From positions 1 through 16,979 of the forward strand of contig JBKPCD010000057.1 of NCBI GenBank assembly GCA_046727175.1: a stretch of DNA of 16,979 nucleotides, given 5' to 3'. Every line of letters begins with the position of its first letter. Positions within the stretch are counted from its first letter, which is position 1. The DNA is from JBKPCD01 sp046727175. Lineage in GTDB: Bacteria; Acidobacteriota; Vicinamibacteria; Vicinamibacterales; 2-12-FULL-66-21. A program made the translations under genes and the position numbers. Positions 1 to 8,339 of the stretch are shown here, piece after piece. A model generated the notes under the pieces. The model saw only the letters and a program-made list of their open reading frames with translations. It searched no databases and was not told the DNA's origin.

Positions 1-620
1 ACACGCACCTGTTCGGCCTCCGCGGCAATCCGCCGCTCCAGGTGTACGCACCGTTTCCTCAGGCCGACGACGTGTTCTGGACGGGACTGCAGTTTGTGAT
101 GAGGACCGATCGCGATCCGCTTGCCGCCGCGGCCCTCGCACGCGACCGGCTCCTGGCGATCGATCCGGATGTGCCGCCCTTCAACGTGCAGAAGATCGAC
201 ACGCTCATCTCGCGTTCGCTTGCCGCCACCCGCATGTACGCGGCAACGCTGGCGGGCTTTGCGGCACTCGCGCTGCTGCTGGCGTGCGCCGGCCTGTACG
301 GGCTGATTGCCTACCTCGTCACGCAGCGGACGCAGGAGTTCGGCATCCGACTGGCGCTCGGCGCAAGCGCGTCACAGCTGAGGGGACTGGTGCTGCGCGA
401 CGCGGCGAGGTTGATCGGCGTGGCGACCGTCATCGGCGGCGCCATTGCGCTGGTCGGTTCGCGCGCACTGACGGCGTTGCTCTTCGGTGTCGCGCCAGGT
501 GACTCTCAGACGTTCATCGGGGTCTCGCTCCTCTTGATCGCGGTCGCCTTCGCCGCGAGTTACGTTCCGGCGCGCCGGGCAATGCGTGTCGACCCCTTGA
601 CGGCACTCCGAGCCGAGTAA
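1..620 (+). CDS. ADOP-type FtsX/MacB permease, C-terminal part (5' end outside window)
   Basis: The reading frame is open from base 3, before any start codon, so the gene begins upstream of the window. What is seen is the end of the second periplasmic (MacB-PCD-like) domain, followed by the C-terminal FtsX core. One membrane helix lies around the AALALLLACAGLYGLIAYLV stretch. Next comes the cytoplasmic loop EFGIRLALGAS, which is the hallmark of this family, then two more helices and the usual tail ending VDPLTALRAE. The family is the duplicated orphan permease group of Acidobacteria: inner-membrane proteins related to MacB and LolC/E but without a fused ATPase. Substrate is unknown. The gene ends 39 bp from the convergent HAD hydrolase gene. 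It resembles the three complete permeases further right and is the fourth copy in about 12 kb. Confidence 0.92.
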   Translation, partial: THLFGLRGNPPLQVYAPFPQADDVFWTGLQFVMRTDRDPLAAAALARDRLLAIDPDVPPFNVQKIDTLISRSLAATRMYAATLAGFAALALLLACAGLYGLIAYLVTQRTQEFGIRLALGASASQLRGLVLRDAARLIGVATVIGGAIALVGSRALTALLFGVAPGDSQTFIGVSLLLIAVAFAASYVPARRAMRVDPLTALRAE

Positions 621-659
621 CGGTCACCGCCATTCGCCACGAGTGATCGATGCATCGTC

Positions 660-1259
660 CTACGCGAGTCGCAGTCTCAACCGTTCGACGCTCTCGTCAC
701 CCTGGAAGTGGAACGTCTGGAGGCCCGCCTCGGTCGCGGCTTGCAGGTTGAGGAGGCGATCGTCAACGAACAGCGCGGACGATGCCCGCACGCCGAGACG
801 ATCGAGGCACAAGCGATAGATCGCCGGGTCGGGCTTGGCGCATCCGACCTCGCAGGATACGACGACGACATCGAAGTACCGTTCGAGCGGATGATCGCGC
901 CTGACCTTCGCGATAATGTCCGAGACACCGTTCGACAACATCGCGGTACGACCGCCGGCGGCCTTGAACCTCGCCACCATGTCCCAGACTTCCGTCCGGT
1001 AGTCGGTCCAGGACTCGCAATCCGCTGCAATGAGCTCAGCGATCCGCTCGGCGTCGTTCGCGCTTCCGGATTCGAGCACACGCTGCCAGTACGCAGTACC
1101 CACAAGGCCTCCGTCGTACGCGTCACGGTGCGCCCAGTAGCGCCGCACGAACTCGTCCTCGCGAAGACCGGCGAGCGAGGCCATCTTCCGAATTGCCGCA
1201 GGTGACTGCGGGCGGACGAGGACCTCGCCCATGTCGAGAATCAAGGCTTCCAGGATCAT
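660..1259 (-). CDS. HAD-superfamily hydrolase (YihX-like, subfamily IA)
   Basis: A 199-residue cytoplasmic phosphatase-type protein with all HAD motifs. Motif I is LILDMGEVL, with nucleophile Asp9. Motif II is AMLSNG (Ser109). The motif III lysine is in GCAKPDP (Lys142). The motif IV acidic pair is LFVDDR (Asp166/Asp167). The residue two after the nucleophile is Gly, where classical HAD phosphatases have Asp. The same Gly occurs in YihX-like proteins (DLGNV), so it is a subfamily trait and not necessarily a defect. A helical cap lies at about residues 20-95. The ATG at 1259 was chosen because AGGA-type sequence precedes it and motif I then sits near residue 9. A GTG at 1277 overlaps the stop of the upstream gene as GTGA and would add six residues; that alternative, with translational coupling, is realistic. 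The substrate, likely a small phosphate ester, cannot be read from the sequence. Confidence 0.9.
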   Translation of the reverse strand: MILEALILDMGEVLVRPQSPAAIRKMASLAGLREDEFVRRYWAHRDAYDGGLVGTAYWQRVLESGSANDAERIAELIAADCESWTDYRTEVWDMVARFKAAGGRTAMLSNGVSDIIAKVRRDHPLERYFDVVVVSCEVGCAKPDPAIYRLCLDRLGVRASSALFVDDRLLNLQAATEAGLQTFHFQGDESVERLRLRLA

Positions 1260-1273
1260 GATTCCTGTATTCC

Positions 1274-1564
1274 TCACGGCCGATACGGTTCGTCCGATCG
1301 CGGTGCATGTGGTAGTTGCTCGTCGAGCGATTGGCGATAGCGAATGCAGCCGCGGAGGAACTCGGGCCAGGCGGGAACCGTCGGCAGCGGATCCGTGCGT
1401 TCCGGCAGCAATCTCCAGAGCGCGGGATGATGCCAGCAGAGCTCATGGCCGGTGCTGTCGCGATGCGCCCGGATTCCCGCTCGAAGTCTCTTGATCTCTT
1501 CGATCAGCACCTCGCGCGACATCGTTTGCACGTCCTCATCTAATTCCCGGCGATGCTTTGCCAT
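1274..1564 (-). CDS. Small conserved hypothetical protein (96 aa)
   Basis: A 96-residue, charged, soluble protein with no signal peptide or membrane segment. It starts with a basic/acidic helix-like stretch (SREVLIEEIKRLRAGIRAHR, residues 16-35) and continues with an aromatic core containing HELCWHHPALWRLLPE and PAWPEFLRGCIRYRQSLDE. The helix, the Cys-Trp-His-His run and the WPEFLRGC motif look like those of small uncharacterised proteins found in many bacteria; this recognition is from memory and no function is assigned. The ATG at 1564 was chosen over the 33-residue upstream extension, which is low quality and would overlap the divergent MFS gene. A second Met at residue 15 is possible. Its stop overlaps a possible GTG start of the HAD gene, so the two probably form an operon. 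No clear Shine-Dalgarno precedes the ATG. Confidence 0.75.
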   Translation of the reverse strand: MAKHRRELDEDVQTMSREVLIEEIKRLRAGIRAHRDSTGHELCWHHPALWRLLPERTDPLPTVPAWPEFLRGCIRYRQSLDEQLPHAPRSDEPYRP

Positions 1565-1626
1565 GACGCCAGTGTATGCACACCACGCGCCGGAATTCGA
1601 GGCTGCCATAGTATTCTTCGCGTCGC

Positions 1627-2883
1627 ATGACCAGCGTCTCACACGTCCCTGTGCTCCTCTCAACGGAAGAGCGCGCCAACCAGCGCAACGCCGTACTCGC
1701 GGGATTTCTCGGGTGGACGCTCGATGCGTTCGATTTCTTCGTGCTGACCTTTGTCATCCAGGACATCGCCACTGCGTTCGGAAAGACGCGGCCGGATATC
1801 GCACTGACCGTGTCGCTGGCGCTGATCACGCGGCCGATCGGTGCAGTGGTGTTCGGGATTCTCGCGGACCGCTACGGCCGCCGGGTGCCGCTGATGCTGA
1901 ATGTCGTGTTCTACGCGATGATTTCGGTCCTGTCCGGCCTCGCACCGAACTACACGGTCTTCCTTCTTCTGCGGCTGCTGTTCGGTGTCGGAATGGGCGG
2001 TGAGTGGGGCGTGGGAGCATCACTCGCGCTCGAGTCCGCGTCGCCGCGTCTGCGCGGGCTCCTCTCAGGATTCCTGCAGGAGGGTTACGCGATCGGCAAC
2101 TTCCTCGCCGCGCTTGCCTTTCGCACGGTGTACGTGCCGCTCCACGCCAGCGATCCAGAGAATGCCTGGCGCTACATGTTCTTCATCGGTGGCCTGCCGG
2201 CGCTCCTCTCGCTCTTCATCCGCGCGAAGGTGAAGGAATCGGCGGCGTGGCACGAACACCGAACCGATTGGGCAACCTACCGTCAGTCGATCCTCGGGAA
2301 CTGGCGACGATTCCTCTACCTCATGCTGCTGGTCACGATGATGTCGTTCATGTCGCACGGCACACAGGACATGTATCCGACATTCCTCCAGACGCACCGG
2401 AAGTACTCACCGACGGACACGGCGAATCTCACGATGCTCGCCAACGTCGGCGCGGTGCTCGGAGGGCTGCTGTTCGGCTACTACTCGGACCGTGCGGGTC
2501 GCCGCAAGGCGATGATTACCGCCGCCTTCTGCGCGCTCGTCGTCGTGCCACTCTGGATTGCGGCGCCCACGACCGCCCTGATCGCGATCGGTGTTTTCCT
2601 GATGCAGTTCTTCGTGCAGGGCGCCTGGGGCGTGATTCCTGCACATGTGAACGAGTTGTCGCCGGGTGAAATCCGGGGCTTCTTTCCAGGTTTCGCGTAT
2701 CAACTGGGAGTCGCCATCTCGTCGAGCATTCCGTATCTCGAAGCAGTGCTCGGCGAGCATTTCACCTACGCGCACTCGATGGGCGTGCTTGCGGCGCTCG
2801 TGATCATTGGAGTCGCCGTCGTCACCTGGCTGGGCCCGGAAGCGCACGGCGTCAGCTTCCGAAAGACCGCCGCGCACACGTGA
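1627..2883 (+). CDS. MFS transporter, sugar-acid/carboxylate:H+ symporter type
   Basis: A 418-residue integral membrane protein with about twelve hydrophobic segments in two halves. The first helix carries GWTLDAFDFFVL, with acidic residues Asp33 and Asp36; this is typical of the sialate/lactate/aromatic-acid branches of the MFS. The MFS loop signature appears twice, as GILADRYGRR (77-86) and as GYYSDRAGRR (284-293). GMGGEWGVGAS (122-132) marks helix 4. The length is normal for the family. The likely role is proton-driven uptake of an organic acid, sialic acid or similar substrate; specificity is inference. The gene diverges from the small hypothetical gene with 62 bp between the starts, so the promoters must lie there. 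No strong ribosome-binding site precedes the ATG. Its TGA is immediately followed by the reverse-strand stop of ADOP 2. Confidence 0.93.
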   Translation: MTSVSHVPVLLSTEERANQRNAVLAGFLGWTLDAFDFFVLTFVIQDIATAFGKTRPDIALTVSLALITRPIGAVVFGILADRYGRRVPLMLNVVFYAMISVLSGLAPNYTVFLLLRLLFGVGMGGEWGVGASLALESASPRLRGLLSGFLQEGYAIGNFLAALAFRTVYVPLHASDPENAWRYMFFIGGLPALLSLFIRAKVKESAAWHEHRTDWATYRQSILGNWRRFLYLMLLVTMMSFMSHGTQDMYPTFLQTHRKYSPTDTANLTMLANVGAVLGGLLFGYYSDRAGRRKAMITAAFCALVVVPLWIAAPTTALIAIGVFLMQFFVQGAWGVIPAHVNELSPGEIRGFFPGFAYQLGVAISSSIPYLEAVLGEHFTYAHSMGVLAALVIIGVAVVTWLGPEAHGVSFRKTAAHT

Positions 2884-2900
2884 TTACGTGTCCGATCGGA
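2876..2900. other. Hairpin and palindrome across abutting convergent stop codons
   Basis: The + strand stop TGA (2881-2883) touches the reverse-strand stop (TTA, 2884-2886) with no base between. They lie in an inverted repeat with arms ACACGT (2876-2881) and ACGTGT (2886-2891) and loop GATT. It is followed at once by the perfect 10-bp palindrome TCCGATCGGA (2891-2900). There is no T-tract on either strand, so a standard intrinsic terminator is not shown. The structure could still serve as a weak two-way terminator. Confidence 0.5.
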
Positions 2901-5292
2901 GCGCCTGGAGTGGATCGACGTTCGTTGCGCTGCGCGCGGGAAGCCAGCTGGCCAACAACGCCACGACCAGGAGCGTCGCGGCAGATACGACGTAGATTGC
3001 GGGCTGCGTGGCCGAGACCTGGAAGAGCCACGGGCCGAGCGCACGCGTCGTCAGACCCGCGACACCGAGCCCCCGAACGATGCCGCCGCCGGCCAGGGCC
3101 AGCCCGTCGCGTACGACCAGCCGACACACCGAGCCGCGCCGTGCGCCGAGCGCCACTCGAATTCCCAGCTCGCGGCGGCGGCGACTGACCGAGTAACTGA
3201 GCACGCCGTAGATGCCGACGGCAGCAAGCGTGAGCGCAACGAGCGCGTAACTGCCAATCACGAGCAGCGCGAAGCGCTCCTGCGCGATCCCCGCTCCGAT
3301 GACGTCACCGAGCATCCGTGGCCGGTACAGCACGAGTGCCGGATCGATCGAGGCGAGCTCATGGCGAACATCCGCCAGCAGGTTCGGCATCGGACGGTCG
3401 AGCGCCACTACCTGGATGAGCCCCCAGTTGCGATTGTCCGCGAACTGACGATGGGAATGGTAGATCAAGGGAGCGACTGGCCCCCGCGGCGTCAACGAAA
3501 CATCGCTCACGACGCCGACGATCTGCAGCGTCTCGCCAGCCGCGCGCACCTGTCTGCTGATCGGCTCATCCGAGCCGAACAGACGACGGACGACCTCGCG
3601 GCTGACGACGACCTGTCTCGGCTTCACCGCGGGATCGCCAGTGTCGTCGAACGTTCGCCCGCGCAGAATCGATATGCCCAGGGCTCGAAAGTAGGCGCCT
3701 TCAATGACCCTGTGTTCGGCCTGAAGGCTTCGGAGCGGCTGCGGAAGGTCCGGACGTCGTGTTCCCCAGCTGTGATACGTCCCCGTCACAGGTAATCGAG
3801 ACACGGCTCCGACGGCCGCCACACCCGGAATGCCTGAAATCCGGCGCTGAAAGTCGACGTGGAATCTCGCTCGCTGCTGCGGATCGCCGTACCGTCCTCC
3901 GGGCAGATGCACCTCGAACGTCATCACGTTCGGCGTGCGGATACCAAGGTCAGCGGCCGTCAGCAGGTGAAAGCTCCGAAGGAGCAGTCCAGCACCAATC
4001 AGGAGCACCAGCGCGAGCGCCGTCTGACAGACGACGAGCACGCTGCGGAGCCGCGTCTGATGATGACTGCCGCTCGCGCCGCGGCTCGAGTCGCGGAGCA
4101 CCCGCTCGATCCCCGGACGCGCGAACTTGACTGCAGGCGCGATGCCGAACGCGAGGCCAGCTAGCGCGGCGACACCGAATCCAAACGCAAACACCGCCGC
4201 GCTGGTCGCGGCGCTTCCAGCCGCAGCTACGGCCTCGGGCGCGGCGACCATCAGCAATCGTGTGACTCCCTGGGCCAGCAGCAGCCCTGCAGCTCCGCCG
4301 ATCAGCGAGAGCAGCAGGCTTTCAACAACGAGCTGACGAAGAAGGCGCCATTGAGAGCCGCCCAGGGCGGCGCGGATCGCGAGCTCGGGTTCCCGCGCGG
4401 CGCCGCGCGCGATCATCAACCCGGCAACATTGACGCATGCGATGATCAGCAGCACGCCAACCGCTCCGAAGAGGAGCCAAAGCATCAATCCCGCTCGGCC
4501 GAGCGTGTCCGCCTGCAATGGCGCCACTCGTGCCGATCGCGGAAGGACGTTGTTGCCGTAATTCGATTGCAGTCGCGCGGCGATCGCCGTCACCTCGGCT
4601 TGTGCCTGATGAAGGGTCACGCCGCCGCGAAGTCGGGCAATGACGCTAAGGTAGTTGTTGTCCCAGCTGTTCGGACCGCCAGGCCGCAGGTTGACCGGTC
4701 TCCATATCTGAACACCCGGTTGCAGCGGATCTTCGAAATCGTCGGGAAGGACAGCAACCACGCGTGTCGGGACGCCGTCGAGGGCCAGAACCCGGCCGAT
4801 TCCGTCGGCAGTCCCGCCGAGATACTCGCGCCAGATACGTTCCCGAACGACCGCAACGCCAGCATCGGAGCGCTCGTCCATGCGATCGAACACGCGCCCC
4901 ACGAGCGCCTCGACTCCGAGCACGCGGAAATAGTCCGCGCTCACGTTGAGGGATTGCACGCGCTCCGGGCTCGGTCGATCGGTCAGGTCCACGGCGTCCG
5001 CTCGATACGTGTAAACGGCGGCCACGTCGAGCGTTTGGCACTGGTCGCGATACGCGAGCAGCGTCAACCCGGGAAGGTAATTGTCTTCGGTGCCCGTCAC
5101 GTGATAGAGCCGCACGAGTCGATCGGGTTCGGGGTATGGCAACGGACGCAGCACCACCGCGTTGAGGACGCCGAAGACCGCGGTGTTGGCGCCTAGGCCC
5201 AACGCGAGCGTCGTAACCACGATGCCGCTGAATCTTTTCGCGGTCCACAGCGAGCGTGCCGCCTGCGTGAGGTCACGAAGCCAACTCTCCAC
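2884..5292 (-). CDS. ADOP-type FtsX/MacB permease, form without the N-terminal prefix domain
   Basis: An 802-residue inner-membrane permease. The N terminus (ESWLRDLTQAARSL) leads into the first helix around TTLALGLGANTAVFGVLNAV. A MacB-like periplasmic domain follows (about 50-245). The first FtsX core has the loop ELAIRAALGGSQWRLLRQL, a further helix is in SVLVVCQTALALVLLIGAGL, and a second periplasmic domain precedes the C-terminal FtsX core (ELGIRVALGARRGSV). The end is VDPLQALRSDT. This is the duplicated layout typical of ADOP proteins. Unlike the two other complete copies, it lacks the cytoplasmic prefix domain. GTG at 5292 was chosen because CGGAGG lies six bases upstream and the protein then starts as family members do. 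A GTG at 5325 would add 11 residues that include the ribosome-binding site. No ATPase gene is adjacent. The gene diverges from ADOP 3. Confidence 0.93.
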   Translation of the reverse strand: MESWLRDLTQAARSLWTAKRFSGIVVTTLALGLGANTAVFGVLNAVVLRPLPYPEPDRLVRLYHVTGTEDNYLPGLTLLAYRDQCQTLDVAAVYTYRADAVDLTDRPSPERVQSLNVSADYFRVLGVEALVGRVFDRMDERSDAGVAVVRERIWREYLGGTADGIGRVLALDGVPTRVVAVLPDDFEDPLQPGVQIWRPVNLRPGGPNSWDNNYLSVIARLRGGVTLHQAQAEVTAIAARLQSNYGNNVLPRSARVAPLQADTLGRAGLMLWLLFGAVGVLLIIACVNVAGLMIARGAAREPELAIRAALGGSQWRLLRQLVVESLLLSLIGGAAGLLLAQGVTRLLMVAAPEAVAAAGSAATSAAVFAFGFGVAALAGLAFGIAPAVKFARPGIERVLRDSSRGASGSHHQTRLRSVLVVCQTALALVLLIGAGLLLRSFHLLTAADLGIRTPNVMTFEVHLPGGRYGDPQQRARFHVDFQRRISGIPGVAAVGAVSRLPVTGTYHSWGTRRPDLPQPLRSLQAEHRVIEGAYFRALGISILRGRTFDDTGDPAVKPRQVVVSREVVRRLFGSDEPISRQVRAAGETLQIVGVVSDVSLTPRGPVAPLIYHSHRQFADNRNWGLIQVVALDRPMPNLLADVRHELASIDPALVLYRPRMLGDVIGAGIAQERFALLVIGSYALVALTLAAVGIYGVLSYSVSRRRRELGIRVALGARRGSVCRLVVRDGLALAGGGIVRGLGVAGLTTRALGPWLFQVSATQPAIYVVSAATLLVVALLASWLPARSATNVDPLQALRSDT

Positions 5293-5388
5293 GACGAACC
5301 TCCGTTCCGCCACACGAATACTCACCGTCTGGCCCGGCGGCGTCAGGTTAGACGGGGATGGAGCGCCAGACGTTGGCCGCGTAGTAGG

Positions 5389-5490
5389 ACAATCACAGGA
5401 GGTCAGGGAGATCAGAACGCTCCTGACGTCAGAGAGCGAGAACTCTTCTGACCTCCTGGTCCCCTGTTCATGAGCCCGGGCGGTGATTGT
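5389..5490. repeat. Nested inverted repeats between divergent permease genes
   Basis: Outer arms ACAATCAC (5389-5396) and GTGATTGT (5483-5490) are perfect complements. They enclose CAGGAGGTCAG (5396-5406) and CTGACCTCCTG (5448-5458), a perfect 11-bp pair. Near the centre is the self-complementary CTGACGTCAG (5423-5432). Degenerate TCTGA/TCAGA and CTCCTG/CAGGAG units fill the rest. No ORF of credible composition occupies the stretch. It could be a small dispersed element or a regulatory structure for the two divergent genes (starts at 5292 and 5609). The function is unknown. Confidence 0.7.
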
Positions 5491-5503
5491 GAGTTCTATT
5501 GCC

Positions 5504-5537
5504 TAGACAGCCTACGCATGATTGCGTAGGATGTCTA
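5504..5537. promoter_or_regulatory. 34-bp near-perfect palindrome, candidate operator for ADOP 3
   Basis: The left arm is TAGACA-G-CCTACGCA (5504-5518), the centre TGAT, and the right arm TGCGTAGG-A-TGTCTA (5523-5537). Fourteen of fifteen positions in the arms pair, the exception being G5510/A5531. It lies 72 bp upstream of the preferred ADOP 3 start and overlaps two rival start codons (TTG 5522, ATG 5531), which argues that those are not used. A dimeric repressor site is the simplest reading. PadR-family regulators often accompany such permeases, but none is encoded in the window and the site is not a recognised consensus. An mRNA hairpin is the alternative. Confidence 0.6.
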
Positions 5538-5608
5538 CACAACGATGGCGAGACAGACGACCTGCCTCGAAGCGCAGGGATGGATCGCGAAAGGATGGGT
5601 ACCGCGCC

Positions 5609-8293
5609 GTGACTCTGCGACAGCTGCGTGCGCGCTTTCGGACTTTGTGGGCTGGAAGCCGTACCGAATCCGATCTCGACGAGGAGATTTGCTTCCATCT
5701 CGCTGAAGAAACTGAACAGCAGCTCGCCGACGGTATCTCGCCCAACGAGGCTCGCGCCGCGGCGAGAAGAGACTTCGGCAACGTCTCCCTGATCCGCGAA
5801 GAAGCCCGCGAAGTCTGGGCGTGGGCATCGCTGGAGCGTCTGATTCAGGATGTCCGATACGGCTGCCGAATGCTGAAGGGCACCCCGATCGTCACGGCAG
5901 TCGCAGTCCTCTCGCTCGCGCTCGGGATTGGCGCGAACACCGCGATCTTCTCCGTGCTCGACGCGCTGCTGTTGCGGTCACTGCCCGTCGAATCGCCAGA
6001 ACGTCTCACGCTCCTCGGGGACACGACGGACCACCGGGTCGAATGGACCTCCCCCATCTGGGAGCAGGTTCGCGCTCGATCGAACCTGTTCGACGGCGCG
6101 TTCGCCGTTTCGAGCACGCGCTTCAATCTGGCCACCCGCGGCGAAAGCGAGTTCGTCGACGGTCTGTGGGCCAGCGGAACGATGTTCGACGTACTTGGTA
6201 TTCCCGCGATCCTCGGCCGCACCTTCACGGAAGACGACGATCGGCCTGGCGGCGGACGGGAGGGACCGGTCGCGGTGATCAGCTTCGCGTTCTGGCAGCG
6301 ACGGTTCGGCGGCGCGGCAGACGCGATCGGCCGCTCGCTGACGATTGAGCGTGTGCCGTTCACGATCGTCGGTGTTGCGCCGCCGCAATTCTTCGGCGTC
6401 GAGGTCGGGCGGACGTTCGACGTCGCGGTTCCGGTCGGCACGAGCGCACTGATTCGCGGTGCGCGTGCGCTCCAACAGCGTTCGGTCTGGTGGCTGCGCA
6501 TCATGCTTCGGCTGAAGCCCGGACAGACCGCCGACGCCGGCACCGCGGTGCTGCGCGGCCTCCAGCCACAGATTCGCGCGGCGACGCTGCCGGACGATTG
6601 GCATCCGGGAGAGCTGAGCAAGTTTCTGAAAGAACCGTTCCGTCTCGAACCTGCCACGACCGGCGACTCCGGCCTCCGCGAACGATACCGTCGTCCGCTG
6701 ACCACGATCATGATTGTCGTGGGTCTGGTGCTGTTCATTGCGTGCGCGAACCTCGCGAACCTGTTGCTCGCGCGTGCGTCAGCGCGTCGACGAGAGATCA
6801 GCCTGCAAATTGCGCTGGGCGCCTCGCGTCTGCGGATTCTGCGGCAGTTGCTCACCGAGAGCCTGCTCCTCGCAGCCGCGGGCGCGGCACTCGGCCTGGT
6901 GCTCGCGCACTGGAGCAGCCGGCTGCTCGTGCGGCAGCTGTCGACGACCACGTACCGTGTGTTCCTCGATCTCTCGCTCGACTGGCGGATACTCGGCTTC
7001 ACGGCAGCCGTGGCGATAGGGACGGCAGTGTTGTTCGGGACGGCGCCTGCCCTGCGCAGCGCGCGCGTCGAGCCGAACGACGCGTTGAAAGCGCCCGCGA
7101 CCCGCGTCAGCGGCGAGGGCGCGTTCGCGCCGGGGCAGATGCTCGTCGTCCTGCAGGTCGCGCTGTCGTTGGTCCTGCTCACGGTCGCCGGGCTCTTCAT
7201 CCGCACGTTCACCTCGCTCGCGACGCAGGACCTCGGCTTCGACGATCGTCCGATCCTCATCGCCACGGTGGAGATCCCGAGCGCGGGAGTCGAGCCCGCG
7301 AAGCGACAGGAGTTGTTTCGACGGCTGCTCGACACCGCGAGCGCCGTCCCTGGCGTCGCGAGTGTGGCCCTATCCAACGTCACGCCGCTCGGAACGAGTA
7401 TCTGGAACAACCTGATCGAGTTACCCGACGGCCCAGCGATGCCTGCTTCCGCGCGGCTGACGTACTTCAACAGGGTGAGCGCCGGGTGGTTCGACGCGTA
7501 CGGTACGCAGATTCTCGCGGGCCGCGACTTTACGAACGCCGACGTGTTGGGCACGCCCGATGTGGCGATCGTCAACGAGGCATTCGCGCGCCGGTTCAAT
7601 GGCGGAAGGAACCCGGTGGGGATGCGAGTGAAACAACCGTTCAATGTCGTTCGACAGATCGTGGGCTACGTGCGGGATGCAGTCTACGGATCGCTGCGGG
7701 ATCCAGTCGCGCCCACTCTGTATATTCCGTACGGACAGGACCCGCAGCTGCCGACGCAGACCTCGGTCAGCGTCCGTGCCGCCAGCGGATCACCAATGCG
7801 CCTGGCGAAGCCGCTGTCGGCCGCGCTCGGCCAGGTGCACGGCGATCTCAGGGTCACGCTGCGGCCGTTGTCGGATCACGTCGATGCCGCGCTCGCGAGG
7901 GAGCGCCTCGTTGCGGGCCTCTCGACCTTCTTCGGCGCTCTGGCGTTGCTCCTCGCGGGCCTTGGCCTCTACGGCGTCACGTCGTACGCGGTGAGCTGCC
8001 GGCGCACGGAGATTGGCATCCGCATCGCGCTCGGCGCCGCACCCGCGGGCGTCGTCGCGCTGATTCTTCGGCGCGCGGTGCTTCTCATTGGAGCCGGAAT
8101 CATTGCCGGTACGGCGGTCAGCTTCTGGGCGGTGAGATTCGTCGCGCCATTGCTCTTCAAGCTGGATCCGCGCGATCCGGTTACAGCGCTGGCCGCGATG
8201 CTGACCCTCGCGACGGCCGGACTGTGTGCAGGCTGGCTGCCGGCACGCCGCGCCTCACGCATCGATCCGTCAGATGTCCTGCGACAAGGATGA
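5609..8293 (+). CDS. ADOP-type FtsX/MacB permease with N-terminal prefix domain
   Basis: An 894-residue permease from GTG 5609. Residues 1-80 form the cytoplasmic prefix domain of the family (SDLDEEICFHLAEETEQQLA, then GISPNEARAAARRDFGN), ahead of the first helix in VAVLSLALGIGANTAIFSVL. Two periplasmic MacB-like domains and two FtsX cores follow. The FtsX loops are REISLQIALGASRLRILRQL and TEIGIRIALGAAPAGVV, and the end is IDPSDVLRQG. Earlier in-frame starts at 5522 (TTG) and 5531 (ATG) would add an arginine-rich leader and overlap the palindrome. The GTG gives the standard family N terminus (TLRQLRARFRTLW), though its ribosome-binding site is poor. The gene is 46 bp upstream of the citrate synthase gene on the same strand. 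Substrate and ATPase partner are unknown. Confidence 0.92.
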   Translation: MTLRQLRARFRTLWAGSRTESDLDEEICFHLAEETEQQLADGISPNEARAAARRDFGNVSLIREEAREVWAWASLERLIQDVRYGCRMLKGTPIVTAVAVLSLALGIGANTAIFSVLDALLLRSLPVESPERLTLLGDTTDHRVEWTSPIWEQVRARSNLFDGAFAVSSTRFNLATRGESEFVDGLWASGTMFDVLGIPAILGRTFTEDDDRPGGGREGPVAVISFAFWQRRFGGAADAIGRSLTIERVPFTIVGVAPPQFFGVEVGRTFDVAVPVGTSALIRGARALQQRSVWWLRIMLRLKPGQTADAGTAVLRGLQPQIRAATLPDDWHPGELSKFLKEPFRLEPATTGDSGLRERYRRPLTTIMIVVGLVLFIACANLANLLLARASARRREISLQIALGASRLRILRQLLTESLLLAAAGAALGLVLAHWSSRLLVRQLSTTTYRVFLDLSLDWRILGFTAAVAIGTAVLFGTAPALRSARVEPNDALKAPATRVSGEGAFAPGQMLVVLQVALSLVLLTVAGLFIRTFTSLATQDLGFDDRPILIATVEIPSAGVEPAKRQELFRRLLDTASAVPGVASVALSNVTPLGTSIWNNLIELPDGPAMPASARLTYFNRVSAGWFDAYGTQILAGRDFTNADVLGTPDVAIVNEAFARRFNGGRNPVGMRVKQPFNVVRQIVGYVRDAVYGSLRDPVAPTLYIPYGQDPQLPTQTSVSVRAASGSPMRLAKPLSAALGQVHGDLRVTLRPLSDHVDAALARERLVAGLSTFFGALALLLAGLGLYGVTSYAVSCRRTEIGIRIALGAAPAGVVALILRRAVLLIGAGIIAGTAVSFWAVRFVAPLLFKLDPRDPVTALAAMLTLATAGLCAGWLPARRASRIDPSDVLRQG

Positions 8294-8304
8294 CCGCGGG
8301 CGAG

Positions 8305-8333
8305 TTGACACAAGCGTACATGGGCGCTACGTT
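8305..8333 (+). promoter_or_regulatory. Sigma70-like promoter of the citrate synthase gene, possibly leaderless
   Basis: A perfect -35 hexamer TTGACA (8305-8310), a 17-bp spacer, and TACGTT (8328-8333) as a weaker -10 (three of six consensus bases). A start point seven bases after the -10 falls on 8340, the A of the citrate synthase ATG. No Shine-Dalgarno sequence precedes that ATG. Together these suggest transcription independent of ADOP 3 and a leaderless mRNA. The promoter is a prediction from spacing and sequence only. Confidence 0.55.
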
Positions 8334-8339
8334 GGCGGT

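Noticed and set aside
648..657. 10-bp palindrome CGATGCATCG between convergent genes
   Set aside because: Short, without a T-tract or further structure; not enough to call a terminator or an operator.
5845..7644. 599-codon open frame on the reverse strand
   Set aside because: It lies wholly opposite the well-supported ADOP 3 gene and is Arg/Ser/Pro-rich without any domain, as expected for a shadow frame in high-GC DNA.
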